A stretch of DNA of 64,000 bases, taken from positions 62,501 through 126,500 of the forward strand of contig OY735225.1 of NCBI GenBank assembly GCA_963457665.1, read 5' to 3'. The notes beneath the pieces were generated by a model. It saw nothing but the letters and a program-made list of their open reading frames with translations. It did no database searches and had not been told where the DNA came from. This stretch comes from Thysanoteuthis rhombus (Eukaryota; Mollusca; Cephalopoda; Oegopsida; Thysanoteuthidae). A program made the translations under genes and the position numbers. Positions 10,871-24,860 of the stretch are shown piece by piece. Positions within the stretch are counted from its first letter, which is position 1, and the number at the start of each line of letters is the position of its first letter.

Positions 10871-12526
10871 ATCACTGGATATCGTGACTTGTTTAACATT
10901 CGGGTGGCAAACGTAATAGTAAACAAATGTATACCTACGATTTCTTCGTCGTCTTCGGCTCGTCGTCTGCTCGCCGTCTCCTCGTGTCTGGGCTCCCCAT
11001 CGCTGGCTGGCTTGCTCGAAGTCCGTCCCGGCTGACAGCTGTCTCCGTCAGCTTGCTTCGTTTATCGTGATCCTGTGGCACCTGCTCTCTTCTCTGGTTC
11101 AAGACTAGGGCGTAAGCTAAGTCTTCCTGTTCTCGTCACGCCTCTGTTCGCCATCTGTCCCGTGTCAGTCCTCGCCTGCCGCCTTGGAGCTTCAACCAAA
11201 AGTGTCCCAAGTTTTCTTCTATGTTTACAGGTCCCCAGCGTCGTACGTTGACCCGTGCACAGGTTGATGTCCACCCAGCACAAACTATTCGTCGTAGCAC
11301 TGATATATACTATTGCTCCGTAACTTGCTGGCAGCCAGTCCGACGGTGCCGCCGCTGTTGTCGTGTTCCTCTGGTTTGCCTTTCCGTCTTTATCCTCCAT
11401 TTTCGCCCGTCGTACGGTTCTCCAATCACCCAGGGGGTCAGCTAGCCCTCTCACTGAATCTGGGGCCTCTTAAGCCGGCTAGCTTGCTACTCACCTGGAT
11501 TCATTGCTGTTCGCCGCTCTCGTGTCTAGGTTGCGTATCGTTCACTTGCGGCGCCACCAGACTGACTTGTCTGAAAATATTCAAAGTCAAACCCATGCCA
11601 TGCTCCCCGACCCGTAAGAAGCGTCACTCCACACGCTGTGCGGACCAAACAATAGTGAAAGTCACTCAGATCGACCTAGCCTTTCAACTCACTTTTTTCT
11701 ATAACCCTTCTTATAGACCTTGTGGAATTCTCCAATCGAGAAACTCCGTGCTCCCCGACCCGTTGCACAGCGGAGGCATGCACCAGACGAGTGCCACCAC
11801 CCTCTCTCTCCCGACTGAATACCCATCCCAAACGCCTACCACGTCGGCCAGAGATCCAGTCACAGTTTTCAGGCTGTCCTAAGGCCACCCACAAAGCCGA
11901 CATCCACGCCCTGGGACAGACAGTACCGACATCCCTCACCAATAACCGTCCCAGCCATGCTACGTGGGCCTTACAACCACCTGATAACACCAGCTCCATC
12001 GATCGATCGATCGAGCGACCGATCTCTGCCTCACGTGCTACGCGTTTCTGGCGGCTGCTACGCAATCGGGAGACGGACGGACGGATGGTGGTGGCACTCC
12101 AACCGTCGATGCCTTCTTCGTTCCGCACACGGATCTGGGAGCATCGAGTCTCTTGATCGGGTCAACGTACGACGCTGGGGACCTGTAAACATAGTAGAAA
12201 ACTTGGGACACTTTTGGTTGAAGCTCCAAGACGCCAGGCGAGGACTGTCACGGGACAGACGGCGAACAGAGGAGTGACGAGAACAGGAAGACTTAGCTTA
12301 CGCCCTAGTCTTGAACCTGAAACAGAGCAGGTGCCACAGGATCACGATAAACGAAGCAAGCTGACGGAGACGGGGATCTGCCGGGACGGACTTCGAGCAA
12401 GCGATGGGGAGCCCAGACAAGAGGAGACAACGAGCAGAGGACCAGCTGAGGACAACAAAGAGATCGTTTACAATTACGTTCGCCACCCAAAGCGATATTG
12501 TTCAACCGGTCACGATATCCAGTGAT
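10871..12526. mobile_element. Fold-back element with inverted arms of about 370-390 bp
   Basis: The ends are exact inverted copies: ATCACTGGATATCGTGAC at 10871-10888 and GTCACGATATCCAGTGAT at 12509-12526. The arms stay alignable inward to about 11262 on the left and about 12162 on the right (for example GTCCCAAGTTTTCTTCTATG against CATAGTAGAAAACTTGGGAC). The central 0.9 kb has no recognisable transposase. This is the structure of a non-autonomous DNA transposon or fold-back element. The family is unknown, and no clear target-site duplication was established by eye. Confidence 0.65.
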
Positions 12527-12938
12527 CTGTCTCCGTCAGCTTGCTTCGTTAATCGTGATCCTGCGATACCTGCTCTCTTCTCAGGTCCAAGGGTAGGGCG
12601 TAAGCCGAGTGTTCCTCTTCTCGTCACGCCTCTGTTCGCCGTCTATTGTAGCCCAGTAGAGCATACGAACGGACACGAAGATACGACCAACAGTTTGTGC
12701 TGGGTGGTCATCTACCTGTACACGGGTCAAACTACGACACCGTGGACATGTAAACATAGAAGAAAACTTGGGACACTTTTTGTTGAAGCTCCAAGACGCC
12801 AGGCGAGGACTGACACGGGACAGACGGCGAACAGAGGCGTGACAAGAAGAGGAACACTCAACTTACACCCTACTCTTGGACCTGAGAACAGAGCAGGTAT
12901 CGCAAGATCACGATGAACGAAGCAAGCTGACGGAGACA
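12526..12938. mobile_element. Second, smaller fold-back element sharing arm sequence
   Basis: Left arm about 12526-12643 (CTGTCTCCGTCAGCTTGC onward) is inverted at about 12820-12938 (to GCAAGCTGACGGAGACA), around a loop of about 175 bp. The arm sequence is the same as part of the arms of the preceding element (CGTCACGCCTCTGTTCGCC), so the two are a nested or tandem pair. No coding potential. Confidence 0.65.
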
Positions 12939-15900
12939 TATCACTAGCTTACATTCAAATCACGCTGAAAGTACCAGTACCACCGATGTTAAGCAGCGTC
13001 GAACCTGATCAATACTTAGATGCTAAAAATGCATTTTCAGCCAATAGAAGCTATTTCCATCAAATTGGGCTAAATCGAAATATACATCAAATCCAACCAA
13101 TTCAATGGTACCGTTGCAATCAGCACGTCAAACTACGCCAGAAAAAAGCCATAAAATCGATAGGTAAAAATGGCATTCAAAATACCATTTTTGACGGTTC
13201 ACTTATGTATGTGCTGGAAGTGCCTTCTCGACCAATAGCAGCTATTTCCATCAAATTGGGCTAGATAAAAAAAAAACATCAAATCCACCCGATCTAATGG
13301 TACCATTGCAATCAGCACGTCAAAGTACACCAGAAAAAGCCATAAAATCAATAGGTAAAAATGACATTCAAAAGACCATTTTTGACAAATCACTTATGTA
13401 TGTGTTAAAAATGAATTTTCGGTCAATATTGGCAATTTCCTTCAGATTGGGCTGAATCGAAAAATACATCAAATCCAGCGATCTAATGGTACCATTGCAA
13501 TCTGCACGTCAAACTACGCCAGAAAAAGCCATAAAATCGATAGGTAAAAATGTCATTCAAAGGACCATTTTTGACGGCTTACTGATGTGTGCGGTAAAAA
13601 TGCATTTTCAGTCAATTTTGGCTATTTCAACCAGATTGGGCTGAATCAAAAATACATCAAATCCACCCGATCCAATGGTACCGTTGCAATCAGCACGTCA
13701 AAGTACACCAGAAAAAGCCATAAAATCGATAGGTAAAAATGACATTCAAAGGACCATTTTTGACAGCTCACTTATATATGCAGTGAAACTGAATTTTCGG
13801 TCAATATTGGCTATTTCCATCAAATTTGGCTGATTCAAAAAAATACATCGAATCCACCCGATCAAATGGTACCGTTGCAATCAGCACGTCAAACTACGCC
13901 ATGAAAAGCCATAAATTCGATAGGTAAAAATGACATTAAAAAGACCATTTTTGACAGCTCACTTATGTATGTGCTGGAAGTGCTTTCTCGACCAATAGGG
14001 GCTATTTTCATCAAATTGGGCTAAATCGGAGAATACATCAAATCCACCCGATCCAATGGTACCATTGCAATCAGCACGTCAAACTACGCCAGAAAAAGCC
14101 ATAAAATCGATAGGTAAAAATGACATTCAAAAGACCATTTTTGACGGCTTACTGATGTTAGCAGCAAAAATGCATTTTCGGTCAATATTGGCAAATTCCA
14201 TCAAATTGGGCTGAATCGAATAATACATTAAATCCATCCAATCCAATGGTACCGTTGATATCAGCACGTCAAACTACGCCAGAAAAAGCCATAAAATTGA
14301 TAGGTAAAAATGACATTCAAAAGACCATTTTTGACAGCTTACTGATGTGTGCGGCAAAAATGCATTTTTGGTAATAATTGGCTATTTCCATCAAATTGGG
14401 CTTAATCGAAAAATACATCAATTTCATCCGATCCAATAGTACCGTTGCAATCAGCACATCAAAGTACGCCAGAAAAAACCATAAAATCGATAAGTAAAAA
14501 TGACATTCAAAACACCATTTTTGACAGCTCACTTATGTATGTGCTTGAAATGCCTTCTCGACCTATAGGGGCTATTTCCATCCAATTGGGCTGAATCGAA
14601 AAATGCATCAAATTCACCCAATCCAATGGTACCGTTGCAATCAGCACGTCAAACTACGCCAGAAAAAGCCATAAAATCGATACGTAAAAATGACATTCAA
14701 AAGACCATTTTTGACGGCTTACTGATGTGGGCGGTAAAAATGCATTTTCGGTCAATATTGTGTAATTCAATCAAATTGGGCTGGATCGAAAAATACATTG
14801 AATCCACCCGATCCAATGGTACTGTTGCAATCAACACGTCAAACTACACCAGAAAAAGCCATAAAATCCATAGGTAAAAATGACATTCAAAACACCATTT
14901 TTGACGGCTCACTTATGTATGTGCTGGAAGTGCCTTCACGACCAATAGGGGCTAATTTAATCAAATTGGGCTGAATCGAAAAATACATCAAATCCACCCG
15001 ATCCAATGGTACCGTTGCAATCAGCACGCCAAACTACGCCAAAAATAGCCATAAAATCGATAGGTAAAAATGACATTCAAAAGACAATTTTTGACAGCTT
15101 ACTGATAAGTGCAATAAAAATGCATTTTCGGTCAATATTGGCTATTTCTATCAAATTGGGATGAATCGAAAAATACATCAAATCCACCCGATCCAATGGT
15201 ACCGTTGCAATCAGCACGTCAAACTACGCCAGGAAAAGCCATAAAATCAATAGGTAAAAATGACATTCAAAAGACCATTTTTGACGGCTTACTGATGTTA
15301 GCAGCATAAATGCATTTTCGGTCAATATTGGCTATTTCCATCAAATTGGGATGAATCGAAAAATACATCAAATCCACCCGATCCAATGGTACCGTTGCAA
15401 TCAGCACGTCAAACTACGCCAGGAAAAGCCATAAAATCGATAGGTAAAAATGACATTCAAAAGACCATTTTTGACAGCTTACTGATGTGTGCAGTAAAAA
15501 TGCATTTTCGGTCAATATTGGCTATTTTGATCAAATTGGTCTAAATCAAAAAATACATCAAATCCACCCGATCCAATGGTATCGTTGCAATCAGCACGTC
15601 AAACTACGCCAGAAAAAGCCATAAAATCGATAGGTGAAAATGTCATTCAAAAGATCATTTTTTACAGCTCACTTATGTATGTGCTGGAAGTGCTTTCTCG
15701 ACCAATAGGGGCTATTTTCATCCAATTGGGCTAAATCGAAAAATACATCAATTTCATCCGATCCAATGGTACCGTTGCAATCAACATGTCAAACAACGCC
15801 AGAAAAAGCCATAAAATCGATGGGTAAAAATGACATTCAAAAGACCACTTTTGATGGCTCACTTATGTATGTCCTGGAAGTGCCTTCTCAACCAATAGGG

Positions 15901-18900
15901 GGTATTATCATCAAATAGGGCTGAATCGAAAAATACATTAAATCCACCCAATCCAATGGTATCATTGCAATCAGCACGTCAAACTACGCCAGACAAAGCC
16001 ATAAAATCGATAGGTAAAAATGACATTCAAATGACCATATTTGACGGCTTACCGATGTGTGCGGCAAAAATGCATTTTTGGTAATAATTGGCTATTTCCA
16101 TCAAATTTGGCTGAATCGAAAAATACATCAAATCCGCCCGATCCAATGGTACCGTTGCAATCAGCACGTCAAAGTACGCCAGAAAAAACCATAAAATCGA
16201 TATGTAAAAATGACATTCAAAACACCATTTTTGACAACTCACTTATGTATGTGCTTGAAATGCCTTCTCGACCTATAGGGGCTATTTCCATCAAATTGGG
16301 CTGAGTCGAAAAATACATCAAATCCACCCGATCCAATGGTACCATTGCAATCAGCACGTCAAACTACGCCAGAAAAGGCAATAAAATCGATAGGTAAAAA
16401 TGACATTCAAAAGATAATTTTTGAAGGCTTACTGATGTGTGCAGTAAAAATGCATTTTCGGTCAATATTGGCTATTTCCATCGAATTGGGCTGAATCGAA
16501 TAATACATAAAATCCACCCAATCCAAGGGTACCATTGCAATCAGCACGTCAAACTACGCCGGAGAAAACCATAAAATTTATAGGTAAAAATGACATTCAA
16601 AAGACCATTTTTGACGGCTCACTTATGTATGTGCTGTAAGTGCCTTCTCGACCAATCGGGGCTATTTTGATCAAATTGGGGTCAATCAAAAAATAAATCA
16701 AATCCACCCGATTCAATGGTACCGTTGCAATCAGCACGCCAAACTACGCCAGAAAAAGCCATAAATTCGATAGGTAAAAATGACATTCAAAAGACAATTT
16801 TTGACGGCTTACTAATAAGTGCAATGAAAATGTATTTTCGGTCAATATTGGCTATTTTGATCAAATTGGTCTAAATCAAAAAATACATCAAATCCACCTT
16901 ATCCAATGGTACCGTTGCAATCAGCACGTCAAACTACGCCAGAAAAAGCCATAAAATCGATAGGTAAAAATGACATTTAAAAGACCATTTTTGACAGCTC
17001 ACTTATGTATGTGTTGGAAGTGCCTTCTCGACCAATAGGGGCTATTTTCATCCAATTGGGCTGAATCGAAAAATACATCAAATCCACCCGATTCAATGGT
17101 ACCATTGCAATCAGCACGTCAAACTACGCCAGACAAAGCCATAAAATCGATAGGTAAAAATGACATTCAAAAGACCTTTTTTGACTGCTTACTGATGTGT
17201 GCGGTAAAAATGCATTTTTAGTAATAATTGGCTATTTCCATCAAAATCGGCTGAATCGAAAAATACATCAAATCCACCCGATCCAATGGTACCGTTGCAA
17301 TCAGCACGTCAAAGTACGCCAGAAAAAACCATAAAATCGATAAGTGAAAATGACATTCAAAAGACCATTTTTGACAGCTCACTTATGTATGTGCTTGAAA
17401 TGTCTTCTCAACGTATAGGGGCTATTTCCATCCAATTGGGCTGAATTGAAAAATGCATCAAATCCACACGATCCAATGGTACCGTTGCAATCAGCACGTC
17501 AAACTACGCCAGAAAAAGCCATAAAATCAATAGGTAAAAATGACATTCAAAAGACCATTTTTGACTGCTTACTGACCTGTGCGGTAAAAATGCATTTTTG
17601 GTCAAGATTAGCTATTTCCATCAAATTAGGCTGAATCGAAAAATACATCAAATCCACCCGATCCAATGGTACCCCTGCAATCTGCACGTCAAACTACGCC
17701 AGAAAAAGCCATAAAGTCGATTGGTAAAAATGACATTCAAAAGACCATTTTTGACGGCTTACTGATGTGTGCAGTAAAAATGCATTTTTTGGGTCAATAT
17801 TGGCTATTTCCATCAAATTGGTCTGAATGGAGAAATACATCAAATCCACCCGATTTGATGGTACCGTTGCAATCATCACGTCAAACTACACCAGAAAAAG
17901 CCATAAAATCCATAGGTAAAAATGACATTCAAAAGATCATTTTTGACAGCTCACTTATGTATGTGCTGTAAGTGCCTTCTCGACCAATAGGGGTTATTTC
18001 CATCAAATTGGGCTGAATCAAAAAATATATCAAATCCACCCGATCCAATGGTACCGTTGCAATCAGCACGTCAAACTATGCTAGAAAAAGTAATAAAATC
18101 GATAGGTGAAAATGACATTCAAAAGACAATTTTTGACAGCTTACTGATGTGTGCGGTAAAAATGCATTTTTGGTCAATATTGGCTATTTCCATCAAATTG
18201 GGCTGAATCGAAAATTACATCGAATCCATCCAATCCAATGGTACCGTTGCAATCAGCTCGTCAAACTACGCAAGGAAAAGCTATAAAATCGATAGGTAAA
18301 AATGACATTCAAAAGACCATATTTGATGGCTTACTGATGTGTGCTGTAGAAATGCATTTTCGGTCAATATTCTCTATTTCCATCAAATTGGGCTGAACGG
18401 AAAAATACATCAAATCCACCCGATCCAATGGTACTGTTGCAATCAGCACGTCAAACTACGCCAGAAAAAGCCATAAAATCGATAGGTAAAAATGACATTC
18501 AAAAGACCATTTTTGACGGCTTACTGATGTGTGCGGTAAAAATGCATTTTCGGTCAAAATTGGCTATTTCCATCAAATTGGACTGAATCGAAAAATACAT
18601 CAAATCCACCTTATCCAATGGTACCCCTTCAATCAGCACGTCAAACTACGCCAAGAAAAAACCATAAATCGATAGGTAAAAATGACATTAAAAAGACCAT
18701 TTTTGACGGCTCACTTATGTATGTGCTGGAAGTGCCTTCTCGACCAATGGCGGCTATTTTCATCAAATTGGGCTGAATCGAAAATACATCAAATCCACCC
18801 AATCCAATGGTACCGTTGCAATCAGCACGTCAAACTACGCTAGAAAAAGCCGTAAAATCGATAAGTAAAAATGACATCCAAAAGACCATTTTTGACGGTT

Positions 18901-19396
18901 TACTGATGTCTGCAGTAAAAATGCATTTTTTGGTCAATATTGGCAAATTCCATCAAATTGGGCTTAATCGAAAAATACATCAAATCCACCCGATCCAATG
19001 GTACCGTTGCAATCAGCACGTCAAACTATGCCAAAAAAAGCCATAAAATCGATCGGTAAAAATGACATTCAAAAGACCATATTTGACGGCTTTCTGATGT
19101 GTGCAGTAAAAATTTATTTTCAGTCAATATTGGCTATTTCCATCAAATTGGGCTGAGTCGAAAAATACATCAAATCCACCCGATCCAATGGTACCGTTGC
19201 AATCAGCACGTCAAACTACGCCAGAAAAAGCCATAAAATCGATACGTAAAAATGACATTCAAAAGACCATTTTTGATGGCTCCCTGATGGAAGTGCCTTC
19301 TCGACCAATAGCAGCTTTTTCCATCAAATTGGGCTGAGTCGAAAAATACATCAAATCCACCCGATCTAATGGTACCGTTGCAATCAGCACGTCAAA

Positions 19397-22300
19397 CTAC
19401 GCCAGAAAAAGCCATAAAATCGATACGTAAAAATGACATTCAAAAGACCATATTTGATGGCTTACTGATGTGGGCAGTAAAAATGCATTTTTGGTCAATA
19501 TTGGCTATTTCCATCAAATTGGGCTGAATCGAAAAATACATCGAATCCACCCGACCCGATGGTACCGTTGCAATCATCACATCAAACTACGACTACGACC
19601 GTTGCAATCAGCACGTCAAACTACGCCAGAAAAAGCCATAAAATCGATAGGTAAAAATGACATTCAAAAGATCATTTTTTATGGCTCACTCACGTATGTG
19701 CTGGCATTGCCTTCTCGACCAATAGGGTCTATTTCCATCAAATTGGGCTGAACGGAAAAATATATCAAATCCACCCGATCCAATGGTACCGTTGCAATCA
19801 GCACGTCAAACTACGCTAGAAAAAGCCATAAAATCGATAGGTAAAAATGACATCCAAAAGACCATTTTGACGGTTTACTGATGTGTGCAGTAAAAATGCA
19901 TTTTCGGTCAATATTGTGTGTGTCCATCAAATTGGGCTGAATCGAAAAATACATTGAATCCACCCGATCCAATGGTACTGTTGCAATCAGCACGTCAAAC
20001 TACACCAGAAAAAGCCATAAAATCTATAGGTAAAAATGACATCCAAAAGACCATTTTTGACGGCTCACTTATGTATGTGCTGGAAGTGCCTTCACGACCA
20101 ATAGGGGCTAATTTAATCAAATTGGGCTGAATCGAAAAATACATCAAATCCACCCGATCCAATGGTACCGTTGCAATCAGAACGTCAAACTACGCCAGGA
20201 AAAGCCATAAAATTGATAGGTAAAAATGACATTCAAAAGACCATTCTTGACAGCTTACTGATGTGTGCGGTAAAAATGCATTTTCGGTCCATATTGGCTA
20301 TTTCCATCAAATTGGGCTGAATCGAAAAATATATCAAATCCACCCGATCCAATGGTACCGTTGCAATCAGCACGTCAAACTACGCTATAAAAAAGCCATA
20401 AAATCGGTAGGTAAAAATGACATTCAAAAGACCATTTTTGACGGCTTACTGATGTGTGCGGTAAAAATGCATTTTCGGTCAATATTGTGTATTTCCATCA
20501 AATTGGGCTGAATCGAAAAATACATCAAATCCACCCGATCCGATGTTACCGTTGCAATCATCACGTCAAACTACGCCGGGAAAAGCCATAAAATCGATAG
20601 GTAAAAATGACATTAAAAAGACCATTTTTGACAGCTCACTTATGTATGTGCTGTAAGTGCCTTCTCGACCAATGGCGGCTATTTCCATCAAATTGGGCTG
20701 AACGGAAAAATATATCAAATCCACCCGATCCAATGGTACCGTTGCAATCAGCACGTCAAACTACGCTAGAAAAAGCCGTAAAATCGATAGGTAAAAATGA
20801 CATCCAAAAGACCATTTTTGACGGTTTACTGATGTGTGCAGTAAAAATGCATTTTTGGTCAATATTGGTGAATTCCATTGAATTGGACTGAATCGAAAAA
20901 TATATCAAATCCACCTGATCCAATGGTACCGTTGCAATCAGCACGTCAAACTACGCCAGAAAAAGCCATAAAATCGATAGGTAAAAATGACATTCAAAAG
21001 ATCATTTTTTACGGCTCACTCATGTATGTGCTGGAAGTGCCTTCTCGACCAATAGGGTCTATTTCCATCAAATTGGGCTGAACGGAAAAATACATCAAAT
21101 CCACCCGATCCAATGGTACCGTTGCAATCAGCACGTCAAACTACGCCAGAAAAAGCCATAAAATCGATACGTAAAAATGACATTCAAAAGACCATTTTTG
21201 ATGGCTCCCTGATGGAAGTGCCTTCTCGACCAATAGCAGCTTTGTCCATCAAATTGGGCTGAGTCGAAAAATACATCAAATCCACCCGATCTAATGGTAC
21301 CGTTGCAATCAGCACGTCAAACTACGCTATAAAAAAGCCATAAAATCGGTAGGTAAAAATGACATTCAAAAGACCATTTTTGACGGCTTACTGATGTGTG
21401 CGGTAAAAATGCATTTTCGGTCAATATTGTGTATTTCCATCAAATTGGGCTGAATCGAAAAATACATCAAATCCACCCGATCCGATGTTACCGTTGCAAT
21501 CATCACGTCAAACTACGCCGGGAAAAGCCATAAAATCGATAGGTAAAAATGACATTAAAAAGACCATTTTTGACAGCTCACTTATGTATGTGCTGTAAGT
21601 GCCTTCTCGACCAATGGCGGCTATTTCCATCAAATTGGGCTGAACGGAAAAATATATCAAATCCACCCGATCCAATGGTACCGTTGCAATCAGCACGTCA
21701 AACTACGCTAGAAAAAGCCGTAAAATCGATAGGTAAAAATGACATCCAAAAGACCATTTTTGACGGTTTACTGATGTGTGCAGTAAAAATGCATTTTTGG
21801 TCAATATTGGTGAATTCCATTGAATTGGACTGAATCGAAAAATATATCAAATCCACCTGATCCAATGGTACCGTTGCAATCAGCACGTCAAACTACGCCA
21901 GAAAAAGCCATAAAATCGATAGGTAAAAATGACATTCAAAAGATCATTTTTTACGGCTCACTCATGTATGTGCTGGAAGTGCCTTCTCGACCAATAGGGT
22001 CTATTTCCATCAAATTGGGCTGAACGGAAAAATACATCAAATCCACCCGATCCAATGGTACCGTTGCAATCAGCACGTCAAACTACGCCAGAAAAAGCCA
22101 TAAAATCGATACGTAAAAATGACATTCAAAAGACCATTTTTGATGGCTCCCTGATGGAAGTGCCTTCTCGACCAATAGCAGCTTTTTCCATCAAATTGGG
22201 CTGAGTCGAAAAATACATCAAATCCACCCGATCTAATGGTACCGTTGCAATCAGCACGTCAAACTACGCCAGAAAAAGCCATAAAATCGATACGTAAAAA

Positions 22301-23993
22301 TGACATTCAAAAGACCATATTTGATGGCTTACTGATGTGGGCAGTAAAAATGCATTTTTGGTCAATATTGGCTATTTCCATCAAATTGGGCTGAATCGAA
22401 AAATACATCGAATCCACCCGACCCGATGGTACCGTTGCAATCATCACATCAAACTACGACTACGACCGTTGCAATCAGCACGTCAAACTACGCCAGAAAA
22501 AGCCATAAAATCGATAGGTAAAAATGACATTCAAAAGATCATTTTTTATGGCTCACTCACGTATGTGCTGGCATTGCCTTCTCGACCAATAGGGTCTATT
22601 TCCATCAAATTGGGCTGAACGGAAAAATATATCAAATCCACCCGATCCAATGGTACCGTTGCAATCAGCACGTCAAACTACGCTAGGAAAAGCCATAAAA
22701 TCGATAGGTAAAAATGACATCCAAAAGACCATTTTGACGGTTTACTGATGTGTGCAGTAAAAATGCATTTTCGGTCAATATTGTGTGTGTCCATCAAATT
22801 GGGCTGAATCGAAAAATACATTGAATCCACCCGATCCAATGGTACTGTTGCAATCAGCACGTCAAACTACACCAGAAAAAGCCATAAAATCTATAGGTAA
22901 AAATGACATCCAAAAGACCATTTTTGACGGCTCACTTATGTATGTGCTGGAAGTGCCTTCACGACCAATAGGGGCTAATTTAATCAAATTGGGCTGAATC
23001 GAAAAATACATCAAATCCACCCGATCCAATGGTACCGTTGCAATCAGAACGTCAAACTACGCCAGGAAAAGCCATAAAATTGATAGGTAAAAATGACATT
23101 CAAAAGACCATTCTTGACAGCTTACTGATGTGTGCGGTAAAAATGCATTTTCGGTCCATATTGGCTATTTCCATCAAATTGGGCTGAATCGAAAAATATA
23201 TCAAATCCACCCGATCCAATGGTACCGTTGCAATCAGCACGTCAAACTACGCTATAAAAAAGCCATAAAATTGGTAGGTAAAAATGACATTCAAAAGACC
23301 ATTTTTGACGGCTTACTGATGTGTGGTAAAAATGCATTTTCGGTCAATATTGTGTATTTCCATCAAATTGGGCTGAATCGAAAAATACATCAAATCCACC
23401 CGATCCGATGTTACCGTTGCAATCATCACGTCAAACTACGCCGGGAAAAGCCATAAAATCGATAGGTAAAAATGACATTAAAAAGACCATTTTTGACAGC
23501 TCACTTATGTATGTGCTGTAAGTGCCTTCTCGACCAATGGCGGCTATTTCCATCAAATTGGGCTGAACGGAAAAATATATCAAATCCACCCGATCCAATG
23601 GTACCGTTGCAATCAGCACGTCAAACTACGCTAGAAAAAGCCGTAAAATCGATAGGTAAAAATGACATCCAAAAGACCATTTTTGACGGTTTACTGATGT
23701 GTGCAGTAAAAATGCATTTTTGGTCAATATTGGTGAATTCCATTGAATTGGACTGAATCGAAAAATATATCAAATCCACCTGATCCAATGGTACCGTTGC
23801 AATCAGCACGTCAAACTACGCCAGAAAAAGCCATAAAATCGATAGGTAAAAATGACATTCAAAAGATCATTTTTTACGGCTCACTCATGTATGTGCTGGA
23901 AGTGCCTTCTCGACCAATAGGGTCTATTTCCATCAAATTGGGCTGAACGGAAAAATACATCAAATCCACCCGATCCAATGGTACCGTTGCAAT
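19397..23993. repeat. 2.87-kb offset block duplication inside the satellite
   Basis: About 19397-21125 recurs at about 22264-23993 with an offset of 2867 bp, including a distinctive partial-unit duplication ('ACTACGACTACGACCGTTGC' near 19588 and 22455). A few differences exist, such as a 3-bp loss near 23325. About 24000-24360 again resembles 19801-20190. Confidence 0.8.
20381..22264. repeat. 942-bp direct duplication inside the satellite (5 monomers)
   Basis: 20381-21322 and 21323-22264 are almost identical, sharing a diagnostic CGCTATAAAAAAGCC start and differing by isolated bases (for example CAGCTTTG versus CAGCTTTT). Five monomers moved as one unit, a higher-order repeat much younger than the monomers. 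Confidence 0.85.
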
Positions 23994-24860
23994 CAACACG
24001 TCAAACTACGCTAGAAAAGCCATAAAATCGATAGGTAAAAATGACATCCAAAAGACCATTTTTGACGGTTTACTGATGTGTGCAGTAAAAATGCATTTTC
24101 GGTCAATATTGTGTGTGTCCATCAAATTAGGCTGAATCGAAAAATACATTGAATCCACCCGATCCAATGGTACTGTTGCAATCAGCACGTCAAACTACAC
24201 CAGAAAAAGCCATAAAATCGATAGGTAAAAATGACATCCAAAAGACCATTTTTGACGGCTCACTTACGTATGTGCTGGAAGTGCCTTCACGACCAATAGG
24301 GGTTAATTTAATCAAATTGGGCTGAATCGAAAAATACATCAAATCCACCCGATCCAATGGTACCGTTGCAATCAGAACGTCAAACTACGCCAGAAAAAGC
24401 CATAAAATTGATAGGTAAAAAGGACATTCAAAAGACCATTTTTGACGGCTCACTTATGTATGTCCTAGAAGTGCCTTCTCGACCAATGGGGGCTATTTTC
24501 AGCAAATTGGGCTGAATCGAAAAAATACATCAAATCCACCCGATCCAATGGTACACTTGCAATCAGCACGTCAAACTACGCCAGAAAAAGCCATAAAATC
24601 GATAGGTAAAAATGACATTCAAAAGACCATTCTTGACAGCTTACTGATGTGTGCGGTAAAAATGCATTTTCGGTCAATATTGGCTATTTCCATCAAATTG
24701 GGCTGTATTGAAAAATACATCAAATCCACCCGATCCAATGGTACCGTTGCAATCAGCACGTCAAACTACGCTAGAAAAAGCCATAAAATCGGTAGGTAAA
24801 AATGACATTCAAAAGACCATTTTTGACGGCTTACTGATGTGTGCGGTAAAAATGCATTTT

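Larger units (their letters stand above)
13020..24860. repeat. 190-bp satellite array, about 62 monomers
   Basis: The landmark CCAATGGTACCGTTGCAATC recurs every 190 bp (for example 14811, 15001, 15191, 15381). Each monomer has GTCAAACTACGCCAGAAAAAG, ATAAAATCGATAGGTAAAAA, TGACATTCAAAAGACCAT and CATCAAATTGGGCTGAATCG. Two sub-types intermix: one with CTTATGTATGTGCTGGAAGT, the other with CTGATGTGTGCGGTAAAAAT. Monomers are roughly 85-95% alike. The short 60-100 aa frames are recurring artefacts of the unit and should not be annotated as genes. Both array edges fall at the AAAAATGCATTTT step of the monomer. Confidence 0.97.

Noticed and set aside
10534..12160. Several 100-190 codon frames in the GC-rich block (11313, 11676, 11722, 12404)
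   Set aside because: Overlapping frames on both strands, rich in Arg/Ser/Pro, arising in inverted-repeat arms. No domain and not conserved between arms.
13020..24860. Dozens of 60-108 codon frames repeating the same peptide, such as VPLQSARQTTPEKAIKSIGK
   Set aside because: They recur once per satellite monomer in both strands, start and stop at random, and lack promoters. Satellite translation artefact.
13020..24860. CRISPR-like array
   Set aside because: Repeats are head-to-tail satellite monomers of 190 bp without unique spacers, in an animal genome.
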